DNA of 62,376 nt from Clostridiales bacterium (GCA_029055565.1 JAIDCZ010000023.1:1-62376); one strand, 5' to 3'; counted from the stretch's first letter, positions 26,156-35,500 are shown. Notes: generated by a model not told the origin, from the sequence alone. A program made the numbers and translations.

Positions 26156-27102
26156 GCATAAAACATACCATTTCTATTAGGCAAAATGGGATTGAGCTGA
26201 TTTTTTCCATAGCTCAACTTAATGAGGCGGATAAGTCCACAAATGATATATCATATCATATTGGAATCATTTCGGGCGGAAATACAAATATGTTAGATTT
26301 AACGCGCGATGATTTTTGTAGACTTTACAATTTTTTAGATACATATCCATTTCTTAAGGACTCTTCTATAGAAAGAACTGGTGCATATTGTCGCACACAA
26401 GAGACGGGACATGAAATTTTGTCATTATTGCGACAAACAAATAAATCGGATGTGAAAGAGGCTATAAAAAAATTCCTCAAAGAGAATTTATCTAAATCGG
26501 ATATAGATGTTATACTCGGAAGAAAAGAGGCATTAAGTAAATTCGAACAAATGCTCCATATAGATACGCCCGAACCTAAATGGCAAGAATTTTTCGAAAA
26601 CAATGATTGGATATTTGGATACGGATTAAAATATAAATATTTAAAAATTTTACAAAGGGAAGCGCATGTATCCGATACCGATTTATCGGGACGGGGTGCG
26701 GTAATCGATGATTTTTTGATGGCGGATAAATTTACAAAATTGGTTGAACTAAAGCGTCCGGATACGCCATTGTTCGGTAAAGATAAATTCAGAAATGGGG
26801 CTTGGCAATTGTCCGATGAATTGACTAATGCTGTTAGTCAAATATTGGCACAAAAAGCGGAGTGGGAGTTGAAGTCCCAAAAAGTAAATTATGATGTAAG
26901 TGGAAATAGGATAACGCAACCTACACACGATCCTGAGTGTATTCTTATTTTCGGCAATTTAAGTAATGTCAGTGGCTCGGATGAAGAAAAAGAAATTAAA
27001 CTGCGTACGTTTGAGTTATACAGAAGAAATTTGCGTAATATAGAAATTTTGTGTTATGACGAATTATACGAGAGAGCAAAGTTTATTATTGCGCATGAGT
27101 AG
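26152..27102 (+). CDS. sduA: Shedu-type anti-phage nuclease (DUF4263)
   Basis: 316 residues. The C-terminal half carries the Shedu/DUF4263 pattern: W-Q-E-F-F-E-N-N-D-W-I-F near 144-154, then I-D-D-F (Asp186/187), then V-E-L-K-R-P (Glu199, Lys201), forming a PD-(D/E)xK nuclease. The first 140 residues are a sensing or oligomerisation region, which is variable in this family. Shedu proteins are single-gene phage-defence nucleases. Here it is coupled to a WYL-like gene and placed behind an RM system in a tRNA island, which supports the defence role. Confidence 0.82.
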   Translation: MSIKHTISIRQNGIELIFSIAQLNEADKSTNDISYHIGIISGGNTNMLDLTRDDFCRLYNFLDTYPFLKDSSIERTGAYCRTQETGHEILSLLRQTNKSDVKEAIKKFLKENLSKSDIDVILGRKEALSKFEQMLHIDTPEPKWQEFFENNDWIFGYGLKYKYLKILQREAHVSDTDLSGRGAVIDDFLMADKFTKLVELKRPDTPLFGKDKFRNGAWQLSDELTNAVSQILAQKAEWELKSQKVNYDVSGNRITQPTHDPECILIFGNLSNVSGSDEEKEIKLRTFELYRRNLRNIEILCYDELYERAKFIIAHE

Positions 27103-27120
27103 ATTTTGTTGTGTTGTTTG

Positions 27121-27142
27121 CCAAAAACTATTTTTGGTTAAA
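27121..27142 (+). repeat. Inner direct repeat of the island, right copy, forming a hairpin
   Basis: CCAAAAA-CTA-TTTTTGG hairpin just after the Shedu stop. It contains the 20-bp repeat of 22344-22363 and may also end the defence transcript. From here to 27342 no gene or recognisable element is seen. Confidence 0.6.
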
Positions 27143-27342
27143 GTAACACAATAGAAATGCCACCGTAAAGCGGTGGTATTTCTATTGGTATACTCACGAA
27201 ATGAGTAGCGCGGCGCAGTAAAATTTGTATGCGGTATTTTACGCAAAGAACAATTGCTTTTGAAATAATATAACTACGTTCGCCGCGAAGTTCGCTAACC
27301 GCTTGCGCGCAGCGCAAAGGTCGTGCGCCTAAGATGGCGCAC

Positions 27343-27361
27343 AATCTTGTCGGGTGTACCA
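27343..27361 (+). repeat. attR-like repeat (tRNA-Arg 3' end copy)
   Basis: Identical to the last 19 bases of tRNA-Arg(CCG). Only these 3' bases are present, not a whole tRNA. Confidence 0.8.
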
Positions 27362-27365
27362 TGTC

Positions 27366-27405
27366 AGTTGGTCTATAAGTAGTTTGCATATAGACCAGCT
27401 TTTTG
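27366..27405 (+). terminator. Terminator hairpin copy next to attR
   Basis: Stem TGGTCTATA/TATAGACCA plus T-run. It is the counterpart of the tRNA-Arg terminator, with a paired G-C to T-A change relative to 22199-22237. Confidence 0.75.
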
Positions 27406-27480
27406 CATTTTGAGTTTAACTAACCTATACACAGACATAACCGAAAATATTCTCTTGGTAGGCTTGAGTTGTCGAAGGCG

Positions 27481-27509
27481 TTGCAATAATCGGATACTTG
27501 TGATATAAT
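27481..27509 (+). promoter_or_regulatory. Promoter of the 27634 gene
   Basis: TTGCAA (27481-27486) and TATAAT (27504-27509), 17-bp spacer. TTGTGAT (27498-27504) and ATCACAA (27517-27523) form an inverted repeat over the -10 region, a likely operator. The 13-mer TTGTGATATAATA recurs at 27583-27595, nearer the gene. Confidence 0.6.
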
Positions 27510-27633
27510 AAAACGAATCACAATTACGGAAAGAAATATCGGTATCGCTTAAGAGATAAGAAATCGGAAAATCAATCTGCGATTGTGATATAATAGACGT
27601 GCTTAGTGCGAAAAACGCATGAGGAGTTTAAAA

Positions 27634-28794
27634 GTGTTTGGGAGAACGCCTAACAAAGTTAAAAAGCAAAAGAGCGTGAGCGTTAAAGTTGAGCAGCTCT
27701 TGCCCGATACGACGATAAACGAAAGCAAGCTGGTGGAGATTAAGGACGAGATTGTTCTTGCCAGACTTAATCAAGCCGTGCCGGAGATTGCCCATGTTCT
27801 ATCCGTAGGCGCCCAAGCTGCTGGCAGTACTTATCAAGCAATATTGCCCATGGCCTCAAGCGTTCCGCCGTCTCGTGACATGAAAAAGGCGTTTCTCGGA
27901 CTTTTCAAAAAAAGAAGCGCGGCGGCGCTGAGTACGGCGAGCGGTACGCTTGGTACTGCAAGCTCGCTTATATTCGGCGTGGCGGCGCTTATCGTCGGGC
28001 AAAAGTATATGTCGGATATTGCCAAGGGGCTAAACCGCCTAAACGACGGTATTCGCAGTATTACGTCTTTTCAGCAAAACGAATACAAGAGCAAGGTTGA
28101 GGCGCTTATCATACGCATTACCGTTTTGCTAATGAACAAAACGGAATTGTTGCTAAACGCCGATTTGTGCGAGCGGACGCTTATCGAGCTGGCCTCAATT
28201 GAGGGCGAGTGCGCACAGCTCCTCGGCCAAGCTAACGAAACGTTGGATGGTTTTGCTCACGTTAAGATTACCGATTTTAAAAAGTATTGCGACGTAGTGC
28301 GGGAAATACAGCCGTGGGTTGAATTCCAAAATCGCCTACTTGCCGTGCTTTATTACGTTAGCGATTTAAAATACGTGCTTAATCGTTCGCGCGGGAAGGT
28401 TTCGCGTAGCTATTGCCGTTCGCTCTTTGATATTTATATCGCGCAAACCGAAAAGGCGAAGCGTGCGCTTAAGGATTGGCACGTATTGGAAACCAAAGCG
28501 TTCAAAATAGATATAGTAGAGCTAAAGCGCAAGCGGAGCGGCATGGACGCGTTTTTGCACGCGCTCGGTTCCAAATCGAAAAGTAAATACCGCGATCTGC
28601 CCGAAGGTATGGGCGAACTCATCGGCGGGCAAATCAACGACAATACTCTCGATTACTATACGGCATTGCAAGACGATCCGTTTGATTGCGACTTGGAAAT
28701 TTATATCAGAGACGGCAAAGTGTTTATGCTTGCGGATTCCGACGGCGACGAGGCCGAGCAACAAGAGGTCGGCGACGCGCCCGCTTCGGCGTAA
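27634..28794 (+). CDS. Unrecognised protein with one hydrophobic segment, next to RM genes
   Basis: 386 residues from GTG 27634, chosen because GAGGAG lies 7 nt upstream; an ATG at 27619 has no ribosome site. I do not recognise a family. The first 70 residues are charged. A glycine- and alanine-rich hydrophobic stretch lies near 100-125 (T-L-G-T-A-S-S-L-I-F-G-V-A-A-L-I-V-G). Long amphipathic helices follow (125-310), then a short acidic C-terminus. This layout resembles membrane-acting helical proteins, but there is no signal peptide. It sits between the tRNA island and an HNH/methyltransferase system, so a defence role is possible but unproven. Confidence 0.7.
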   Translation: MFGRTPNKVKKQKSVSVKVEQLLPDTTINESKLVEIKDEIVLARLNQAVPEIAHVLSVGAQAAGSTYQAILPMASSVPPSRDMKKAFLGLFKKRSAAALSTASGTLGTASSLIFGVAALIVGQKYMSDIAKGLNRLNDGIRSITSFQQNEYKSKVEALIIRITVLLMNKTELLLNADLCERTLIELASIEGECAQLLGQANETLDGFAHVKITDFKKYCDVVREIQPWVEFQNRLLAVLYYVSDLKYVLNRSRGKVSRSYCRSLFDIYIAQTEKAKRALKDWHVLETKAFKIDIVELKRKRSGMDAFLHALGSKSKSKYRDLPEGMGELIGGQINDNTLDYYTALQDDPFDCDLEIYIRDGKVFMLADSDGDEAEQQEVGDAPASA

Positions 28795-28841
28795 AGCAAT
28801 AATATAATCGTAATCAATGATTATTGTATTAGATGCGAACG

Positions 28842-28870
28842 TTGACGAATTAGATTAAATATGGTAGAAT
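28842..28870 (+). promoter_or_regulatory. Promoter of the HNH nuclease gene
   Basis: TTGACG (28842-28847) and TAGAAT (28865-28870), 17-bp spacer. Confidence 0.65.
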
Positions 28871-28896
28871 GTTAAAAAGTGTATATGGAGTGTGTT

Positions 28897-30135
28897 ATGA
28901 GTATAAACAGAGATAGTTTTATTCTCGAGCAGAAAGATGAGATTGCGGATTTTATAGCGAAAATTTCGTATGATATGTATGAGTACATACAATCCAAGCC
29001 CGAGTCGCGCTTTGTAATGTTTTATAAGTACTTAACGCATTCCGATTTGGCTACGTTTGGCAAGGCGACTAAAAAGGATAGCCATAGCAAAAATCTTTTG
29101 TATTATATTGACGAGCAAGAGATGAAAAACATCGAGGACATAACGGGCAAGCCGTTTCAAACTGCTCATCAAAGCTGTATCGGACTTAAAAAAGAATTGT
29201 ATCGGATTGTAGGATTGCCGGACCCTCGGGACGACATGCCGTACTCTATAAACGAGTACATGCCGGTTTTGCTTATAAATCAAAATCTTAAATATTTTAC
29301 GTCGCAATATACCAAACGAGTTTTCGATAAGCTTAACAAGGTGCCTACGAATAGGGCGGCGTGGAATTTTCCGTACTTGAACGTGAATTTATCCGCCGAC
29401 AAATTTACGCCGATTGATTTGCACGTGGCCGTGCATGGATTGGGTATGCAGCAGGATATAGAGTTCCACAAATTAAGGCACCACATGTTTAAAGGCGATA
29501 CGTTTATTTTGCTGTTTGAATTGTCGGCTCAAGAAAAAAAGATGTTTATACTTCTTGAAAAGAATCCGGCGTTCTTTTCCATAATAGGCGAATCCAACAA
29601 GGCGTACGAGGAATATCAGCATAAGGTAAGGTCGCGACAAATCCGACAAGCCGTTTTGAAGGACAATGCGATTGACGATTTGCAAAGATTTGACGCGGTT
29701 ACTCGCCAGCAACAATCGGCTTGGCGTAGAATGTTGGCCAACGAAATGATGGGATATACTCAAGTAAACGATCAAGTATTTTGTCCGTTTACGTATATAA
29801 CGGCGAACTTTGAACAGTTGGGAGCGCTGTTTGTGGCTTCGCATATAAAAGGGTTTAGCGACAAGGCGACCACCGACGAGGAGAAGTATGATATTAACAA
29901 CGGATTGCTGCTGTGCGCGAACGCCGACGCGTTATTCGATAAGCATCTGATTACCGTAAATGAAAATAAAGAATTGATATTTTCGTTTTTATTAGACGGC
30001 GATATGGTGCTGAAGCATCAGCTATTGTTGTTGCAACCGATTTTCAAACCGATATTAAACGAAAAGAGAATGCAATACTTGGCATATCACCGACGAATAT
30101 TTTTTGAAAAGGAAGAGCAAAGAAAACACGATTAA
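28897..30135 (+). CDS. HNH restriction-type endonuclease
   Basis: 412 residues from ATG 28897 (GGAGTG 5 nt upstream). The C-terminal part (about 295-350) is an HNH_2-like nuclease: C-P-F-T-Y, then A-S-H-I-K, then N-N-G-L-L-L-C, then L-F-D-K-H-L-I. This module is common in type II restriction enzymes. The N-terminal 290 residues are unrecognised and may bind DNA. A terminator follows, and the two cytosine methyltransferases start from a separate promoter, so nuclease and methylases are regulated apart. The pairing with two methyltransferases suggests a target with different strands. Confidence 0.8.
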   Translation: MSINRDSFILEQKDEIADFIAKISYDMYEYIQSKPESRFVMFYKYLTHSDLATFGKATKKDSHSKNLLYYIDEQEMKNIEDITGKPFQTAHQSCIGLKKELYRIVGLPDPRDDMPYSINEYMPVLLINQNLKYFTSQYTKRVFDKLNKVPTNRAAWNFPYLNVNLSADKFTPIDLHVAVHGLGMQQDIEFHKLRHHMFKGDTFILLFELSAQEKKMFILLEKNPAFFSIIGESNKAYEEYQHKVRSRQIRQAVLKDNAIDDLQRFDAVTRQQQSAWRRMLANEMMGYTQVNDQVFCPFTYITANFEQLGALFVASHIKGFSDKATTDEEKYDINNGLLLCANADALFDKHLITVNENKELIFSFLLDGDMVLKHQLLLLQPIFKPILNEKRMQYLAYHRRIFFEKEEQRKHD

Positions 30136-30155
30136 ACGTAATAATTATTTGTCCA

Positions 30156-30182
30156 AAGCAACCGTATATGGTTGCTTTTTTC
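30156..30182 (+). terminator. Terminator after the HNH gene
   Basis: 8-bp stem AAGCAACC/GGTTGCTT with a 6-nt loop and a T run. Confidence 0.85.
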
Positions 30183-30200
30183 AGTGGACGCAGGTATAAT
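30172..30200 (+). promoter_or_regulatory. Promoter of the cytosine methyltransferase pair
   Basis: TTGCTT (30172-30177) and TATAAT (30195-30200), 17-bp spacer. The -35 box is the right arm of the preceding terminator, so the two signals overlap. Confidence 0.55.
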
Positions 30201-30245
30201 GTAAATATACGCAGGGACAAAATACCCGCACGCAGGGAGTGTATA

Positions 30246-31352
30246 GTGAAAATTAGATTAGCAACCGCATTCAGCGGAATAGGCGCAATAGAGCAAGCCT
30301 TTAAAAGAATGAACGTTGACCATGAAATTGTATTTGCGTGCGATAACGGCGATATTGATATAGACGTTAATACCGATGACGAACTGAAAAAAATCAAACG
30401 AATGCAAACGGTAGAGGAAAAACGCGAGTACGTTAGGCAATTATATCGAGAAAAGTCAAGGCGGCAAAACTTTGTCGAAATTTCCTATTTAGATAATTAT
30501 TGTGTTGACGACGACAATTATTTTTACGACGTAAAAATGCTGGACGGTACAGATTTCTTTAACAAAGTAGATTGGTTTGTCGGCGGATCGCCGTGCCAGA
30601 GCTTTTCCATTGCCGGCGCAAGAGGCGGCTTTGAGGATACGCGCGGAACGTTGTTTTACGAGTACGTTAGGCTTGTTAAAGAAATTAACCCGCAAGTATT
30701 TATTTACGAAAACGTTTACGGCGTATTAACCCACGACAAGGGCAGAACTTGGGCGACAATGCAAAACGTATTTTCCGAGCTGGGATATCACATTAAATGG
30801 CAAATACTCGATTCTCGTAATTACGGTATTCCGCAAGGTCGGCGGCGGCTGTTTGTGGTCGGTTTTAAAGACGTCGAGGCGTACCAAAGATTTAAATTTC
30901 CCGAGCCTATTGATTTAAAATTTACTATGCAAGATTTTTTGCTCGACAACTGCGCGGACGGGAATTTTAATTATGACGCTAACGGTAATATCGTACTCAC
31001 GTCGGGCGGGCAAGTGGTTGAACGGTATTTGTCACAAAAGCTGATTGACTACGTTATGTCGCCGGGCACTAAAAATTTTTATCATGAAAATGCTGAAATA
31101 GATTTGCCGATAGCACGTGCAATTTTGAGCACTCAAGGCAATAGTCATAGATCGAGCGTAAATAACTACGTAACGACCAACGGGCGTATTAGGGCGTTGG
31201 AGCCGAGAGAGTCCTTGCGGCTTATGGGATTTCCGGATTCATTTAAAATTACCGTGTCGCGGGCGCAGTCGTATAAGCAGAGCGGCAACTCTATTGTGGT
31301 AGACGTTTTGATGGCAATCAGCAAACAAATATTAGCGGCAATCGGAGAATAG
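30246..31352 (+). CDS. C5-cytosine DNA methyltransferase, first of two
   Basis: 368 residues from GTG 30246 (GGGAG 6 nt upstream; the promoter overlaps earlier in-frame codons). m5C motifs: I F-S-G-I-G, IV G-S-P-C-Q-S-F with the catalytic Cys, VI E-N-V, VIII Q-G-R-R-R-L and X Q-S-G-N-S-I. About 60 extra residues lie between motifs I and IV. It protects the host from the HNH nuclease upstream. The next methyltransferase starts one base after its stop. Confidence 0.9.
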   Translation: MKIRLATAFSGIGAIEQAFKRMNVDHEIVFACDNGDIDIDVNTDDELKKIKRMQTVEEKREYVRQLYREKSRRQNFVEISYLDNYCVDDDNYFYDVKMLDGTDFFNKVDWFVGGSPCQSFSIAGARGGFEDTRGTLFYEYVRLVKEINPQVFIYENVYGVLTHDKGRTWATMQNVFSELGYHIKWQILDSRNYGIPQGRRRLFVVGFKDVEAYQRFKFPEPIDLKFTMQDFLLDNCADGNFNYDANGNIVLTSGGQVVERYLSQKLIDYVMSPGTKNFYHENAEIDLPIARAILSTQGNSHRSSVNNYVTTNGRIRALEPRESLRLMGFPDSFKITVSRAQSYKQSGNSIVVDVLMAISKQILAAIGE

Positions 31353-31353
31353 T

Positions 31354-32343
31354 ATGGAACGCATATTACCGTCAAAAATCAAGTATAACACGGTCAGCTT
31401 GTTTTCCGGCATAGGCGGGTTTGACTTGGGGTTTACGTATGCCGGATTTAATATCGTTTGGGCGAATGATTTAGAAAAATATGCGTGCATGACGTATAGG
31501 GAAAACGTCAGTAGAAATATCGTGTGCGGCGACATACGCATCGAAAAGGAAAACATACCACAGCATGACGTTATTATGGGCGGGTTTCCGTGCCAGCCGT
31601 TTAGCACGCTGGGCAAGCTAAAAGGCTTTGACGACGAAGAGCGCGGAACGTTGTTTTTTGAAATAAAGGATATTATAAAAAAGCATAAGACCAAAGTCGT
31701 GGTTTTGGAGAACGTTAAGAACATTATGAACCATGACAACGGCAATACGTTTAGGCGAATAATTCACGATTTGGAATCCATAGGTTACGTGTGTTTTTCT
31801 CATATATTCAACAGCGCGGACTACGGTATTCCGCAACGGCGCAATAGGTGTTACATAGTGGCGTTTTTGGGTGAGTATTTTAATACTCCGGATTTTATAT
31901 TCCCGCCTAAGCGGGAATTGAAAATCACAACGCAAGATTTATTAGACGAGGACGTAGAGGAAAAGTATTTTTTAACTAAAAAAATTATAGGCACTATACT
32001 TGGAAAGGGTACAAAAAATTATATAGTAGAACCTACGATCGACTTGCCGATTTCCAAAACGCTGACCGCGACAATGGCCAAGATGCATAGAGCCAGTCAA
32101 GATAATTACGTAACAGATCAAAAAAACTACGAACGGCATTGCGGCGACGATAGAGTAAATATCCGTAAACTAACGCCTAACGAGTGTAGAAAGTTGCAAG
32201 GCTTTCCCAGCGATTGGCGACAAGTCGTTTCGGATTGTCAAGCGTATAAACAATTTGGAAATGCGGTTACCGTAAACGTAAGCTACGCTTTGGCCGAAAG
32301 CCTAATGGCATATATCGAGGCTAATAAAAAAAGTAATTGGTAG
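31354..32343 (+). CDS. C5-cytosine DNA methyltransferase, second of two
   Basis: 329 residues. Motifs: I F-S-G-I-G-G-F-D-L-G-F, IV G-F-P-C-Q-P-F, VI E-N-V-K-N, VIII Q-R-R-N-R and X Q-F-G-N-A-V. It starts one base after the stop of the first methyltransferase, with GGAG in that gene's end. Two m5C methyltransferases in one system usually mean an asymmetric recognition site with one enzyme per strand. The target sequence cannot be read from the protein. Confidence 0.9.
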   Translation: MERILPSKIKYNTVSLFSGIGGFDLGFTYAGFNIVWANDLEKYACMTYRENVSRNIVCGDIRIEKENIPQHDVIMGGFPCQPFSTLGKLKGFDDEERGTLFFEIKDIIKKHKTKVVVLENVKNIMNHDNGNTFRRIIHDLESIGYVCFSHIFNSADYGIPQRRNRCYIVAFLGEYFNTPDFIFPPKRELKITTQDLLDEDVEEKYFLTKKIIGTILGKGTKNYIVEPTIDLPISKTLTATMAKMHRASQDNYVTDQKNYERHCGDDRVNIRKLTPNECRKLQGFPSDWRQVVSDCQAYKQFGNAVTVNVSYALAESLMAYIEANKKSNW

Positions 32344-32478
32344 CAGATAGTTTTTGATTGGCGATATAAGATGAGCTATTGCAAAGTCTGTAGTCACGCC
32401 GCGTTTTAGCGTGATGAAATAGCATTTGATTTCGTGCGGATTTTGTGTTGATATCATAAAAAATATTTTATTAAATTG

Positions 32479-32507
32479 TTGACATCGGCGGGTTATTTTG
32501 TTATTAT
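32479..32507 (+). promoter_or_regulatory. Promoter of the hybrid histidine kinase
   Basis: TTGACA (32479-32484) and TATTAT (32502-32507), 17-bp spacer. The transcript would begin just before the hairpin at 32515. Confidence 0.7.
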
Positions 32508-32514
32508 GAAAATA

Positions 32515-32561
32515 ATCTATTTTGCTGTGCGGCGACGGTTGCACTGGCCGGCAAAATAGAT
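32515..32561 (+). promoter_or_regulatory. Structured 5' leader of the histidine kinase mRNA
   Basis: Perfect 11-bp inverted repeat ATCTATTTTGC (32515-32525) and GCAAAATAGAT (32551-32561), with an inner GTGC/GCAC stem. No known riboswitch class is recognised, and no T-run follows. It starts at the mRNA 5' end and finishes 20 bp before the ATG. Confidence 0.5.
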
Positions 32562-32581
32562 AGCTCTTGTGGTCAATTATC

Positions 32582-35500
32582 ATGAAACCGAAGCAACACT
32601 CGAGATTAGTCCATATGAAAAATTTTCTCAAAAGCAAATGGAAGGAAATCGTTGTAATATTCGTTTGCGTCGTCCTCGTTGTGGTTTCCGGCATACTTTA
32701 TGCCATATCGACGTCAAGACAGATTTTTGAAGAAAGCTCGGCGCACTTGGAAGAGGTTACCGAGCAAATAAACGATAAATTTAAAACCGTAGTCCAAAAC
32801 AACATCGACACGCTGCATGCGATCAAGCACCATGTAAACTATTCGATAGACCACTTAGATACCGACGAGGCCAAGCGGGAGCTTGATAAATTTTTCGTAT
32901 CCGAGCAAGAGTCGCGCAACTTGACCGACATAATTTTTATCGGCGAGGGCGAGACCGAGCGCGACAATGGCGAGGGCGGTACGATGTACGTAATAGAATG
33001 CAAAAGCGCGCTTAACGACGGCGGCGCCGCCAATCTTTATTTTAAGCGTAGCGTTAACGAGGTACTGAAAAGCCAGCAATCGAGCATGTTTTGCTGGGAC
33101 GAGGAAAATAATATATATTTGATGTTTTTCGTCGATTACAAGATTGCGAGCGACGATTGTAATCACTGCCACGTATACGACGGATTTTCATATCGCGCGC
33201 TTGGATTTTTGTACAACGTTAAGGATATGGAAAACCTTTTGGAGGTCGAGACCTTTGACGGAAAAGGCATCGGCTACATTACGCGTTCGGACGGAATGAT
33301 TTTGGTGCAAGTGGATTCTCCGAGATTTTCCGAGGGCACTAACTATTTGGACTTTTTGGGCGACGGACTTAAGATAGACCTTAATGACAGCTCTATAGAC
33401 AAAATACGGCAAGACTTTGCCAATACGTCCGACACCGGCGTAACCGACCAGCGCGCGGACACGATTCTCATTTACGACAAAGAGGTAAAGGAGGAGTATT
33501 ACCTTACGTATCAGCCGGTCGGCTTTGACGACTGGATGTTTATTATGCTCGTGCCGAGCAGAATTATCAACAGCAGTATGAGCAAATTCCGGTTGCAGAC
33601 CATACTCGTCGTATCGGCACTGTTTGCGGCGATTTGCGCGATAGTCGTATGGTACGCCGTGCTTACCTATCGGAGAAAAATCAAGGCCAAGGAACGCGAA
33701 AGCGAGCAAGCAGTTCAGTCGCGAGATAGGGTGTTCGACCTTTTGTCTATGGGGTCCAACAGTATATTTATCATATTCTCGCACAAGGACTTTACCTCGA
33801 CTTACGTAAGCCCCAACGTAGCGGATGTTTTGGGCTTCGATATAGAAACGTTAAAAAAGGACGTACGCAGTTTGTCGGCGTCGCTCGTCAACCGTGCCGA
33901 AATGTTCTCTCTCGAGTATTTGGAGGCTTTGCCCATGGCAAGCTCCAAGGAGAGCGATTCACAATTTTGTAATATCAACACTAAAGATATTTACTGGTAC
34001 CACGCAATGCTGTACCGCACGCGGTACGACGATAACAGCTTCGTTTTGGTTCTTTCCGACCGCACCAAGGAGCATAAAATGCGGGACAGCCTGGAGGACG
34101 CGCTTGCCATTGCCAAGTCGGCCAACGAGGCAAAGAGCAACTTCCTTTCCAACATGTCGCACGACATACGCACGCCTATGAACGCCGTTATCGGCTACGC
34201 CACTCTGCTTTCTAAAGACGCGGACAAGGTAGATAAGGTTAGGGAGTACGTGCGCAAAATAACCTTTTCCAGCCAGCACTTGCTCAGCCTTATCAACGAC
34301 ATTCTGGACATGAGCAGAATAGAAAGCGGCAAGACGACGTTGAGCCTCGAGGACTTTGATTTGCCCGAAATGATAGAGGAAATCCATTCCATCATAGCAC
34401 CGCAAGCCAAAGCCAAAAAGCAAGAGTTCACAATTACGACCAAGGGCAAAACACCCAACACCGTCAAGTCGGACAAGCTTCGGCTCAAGCAAGTGCTTAT
34501 CAATCTTTTGTCCAACTCGGTCAAGTACACGCCCGACGGCGGGCACATACAGCTCGTGCTCGAAACGGTTAAGGAAACGTCTAGGTACGCGCACATGCAG
34601 ATTACCGTCAAGGACGACGGCATAGGCATGAGCGCGGATTACGTAAAGACCATATTCGAGCCGTTCTCCCGCGAGGAAACGACCAAGGCCAAGAGTATTC
34701 AAGGCACCGGTCTCGGAATGGCCATAACCAAGAGCATAGTCGATTTGATGGGCGGGTCCATCAACGTGGAAAGCGAGCCGAACAACGGCAGTACGTTTAC
34801 GCTGGTGCTTAAGCTTAAGCTTGCCGGTCGGCAGACGGACGGCGCCTCGTTCTGGTCGGAGCGCAATATCTCGCGAGTGCTGGTGGTGGATAACGACGAG
34901 GACGTTTGCATTAACGTTCGCTCGCAGATGGAAAACACCGGCGTTGCCGTGGACTACGCGACGAGCGGCAAGCAAGCCGTGCAAAAGGTGCGCGCCGCCA
35001 AAGCCGAAAACGCGAACTACCAAATAATTTTGCTCGACTGGAAAATGCCCAAAATGAACGGACCGGAAACGGCGCGGCAAATACGCGAGCTGGTGGGCGA
35101 TACCGTCCCGATTATCGTGCTTACTGCGTACGACTTTGACGACTTTGCGGACGAGGCGGCGGCGGTGGGCATAGACACGTGCTTATCCAAACCCTTCTTC
35201 GTTTCGCACTTTAGAAACGCCGTCGAATCGTTGACGGCAAGCTCGGCGTCGGACGGCGACAAGCAAGCGGTAAGTAACATGGCCGGCCTTAGGGTTCTTG
35301 CCGCGGAGGACAACGAGATAAATGCGGAAATACTCGTCGAACTGCTCGGCGTAGAGAATGCAGAATGCGACGTTGCGGTCGACGGCAAAGCGGTGCTGGA
35401 TAAGTTTGAAAGCTCGGAACCCGACCGTTACGACGTGATATTTATGGACGTGCAAATGCCGGTAATGAACGGCTACGAGGCGGCGACAGCCATACGCAAG

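Larger units (their letters stand above)
22176..27361. mobile_element. Defence island in the 3' end of tRNA-Arg(CCG)
   Basis: The last 19 bases of the tRNA (22176-22194) are repeated exactly at 27343-27361, and similarity continues through the adjoining terminator hairpin. These look like attL and attR of a 5.2 kb integrated segment. It holds a small ORF, a BcgI-like RM subunit, its specificity subunit, a WYL-like protein and a Shedu nuclease, all rightward and clearly more AT-rich than the glycogen genes to the left. No integrase or relaxase is inside, so it needed help in trans or has lost its integrase. Confidence 0.75.

Noticed and set aside
28897-30135. HNH protein as a homing endonuclease
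   Set aside because: It is not inside an intron or intein and is paired with two methyltransferases, so a restriction role is more likely.
32515-32561. Cyclic-di-GMP riboswitch before the histidine kinase
   Set aside because: The conserved core sequences of the known cyclic-di-GMP classes are not present; only a generic hairpin is visible.
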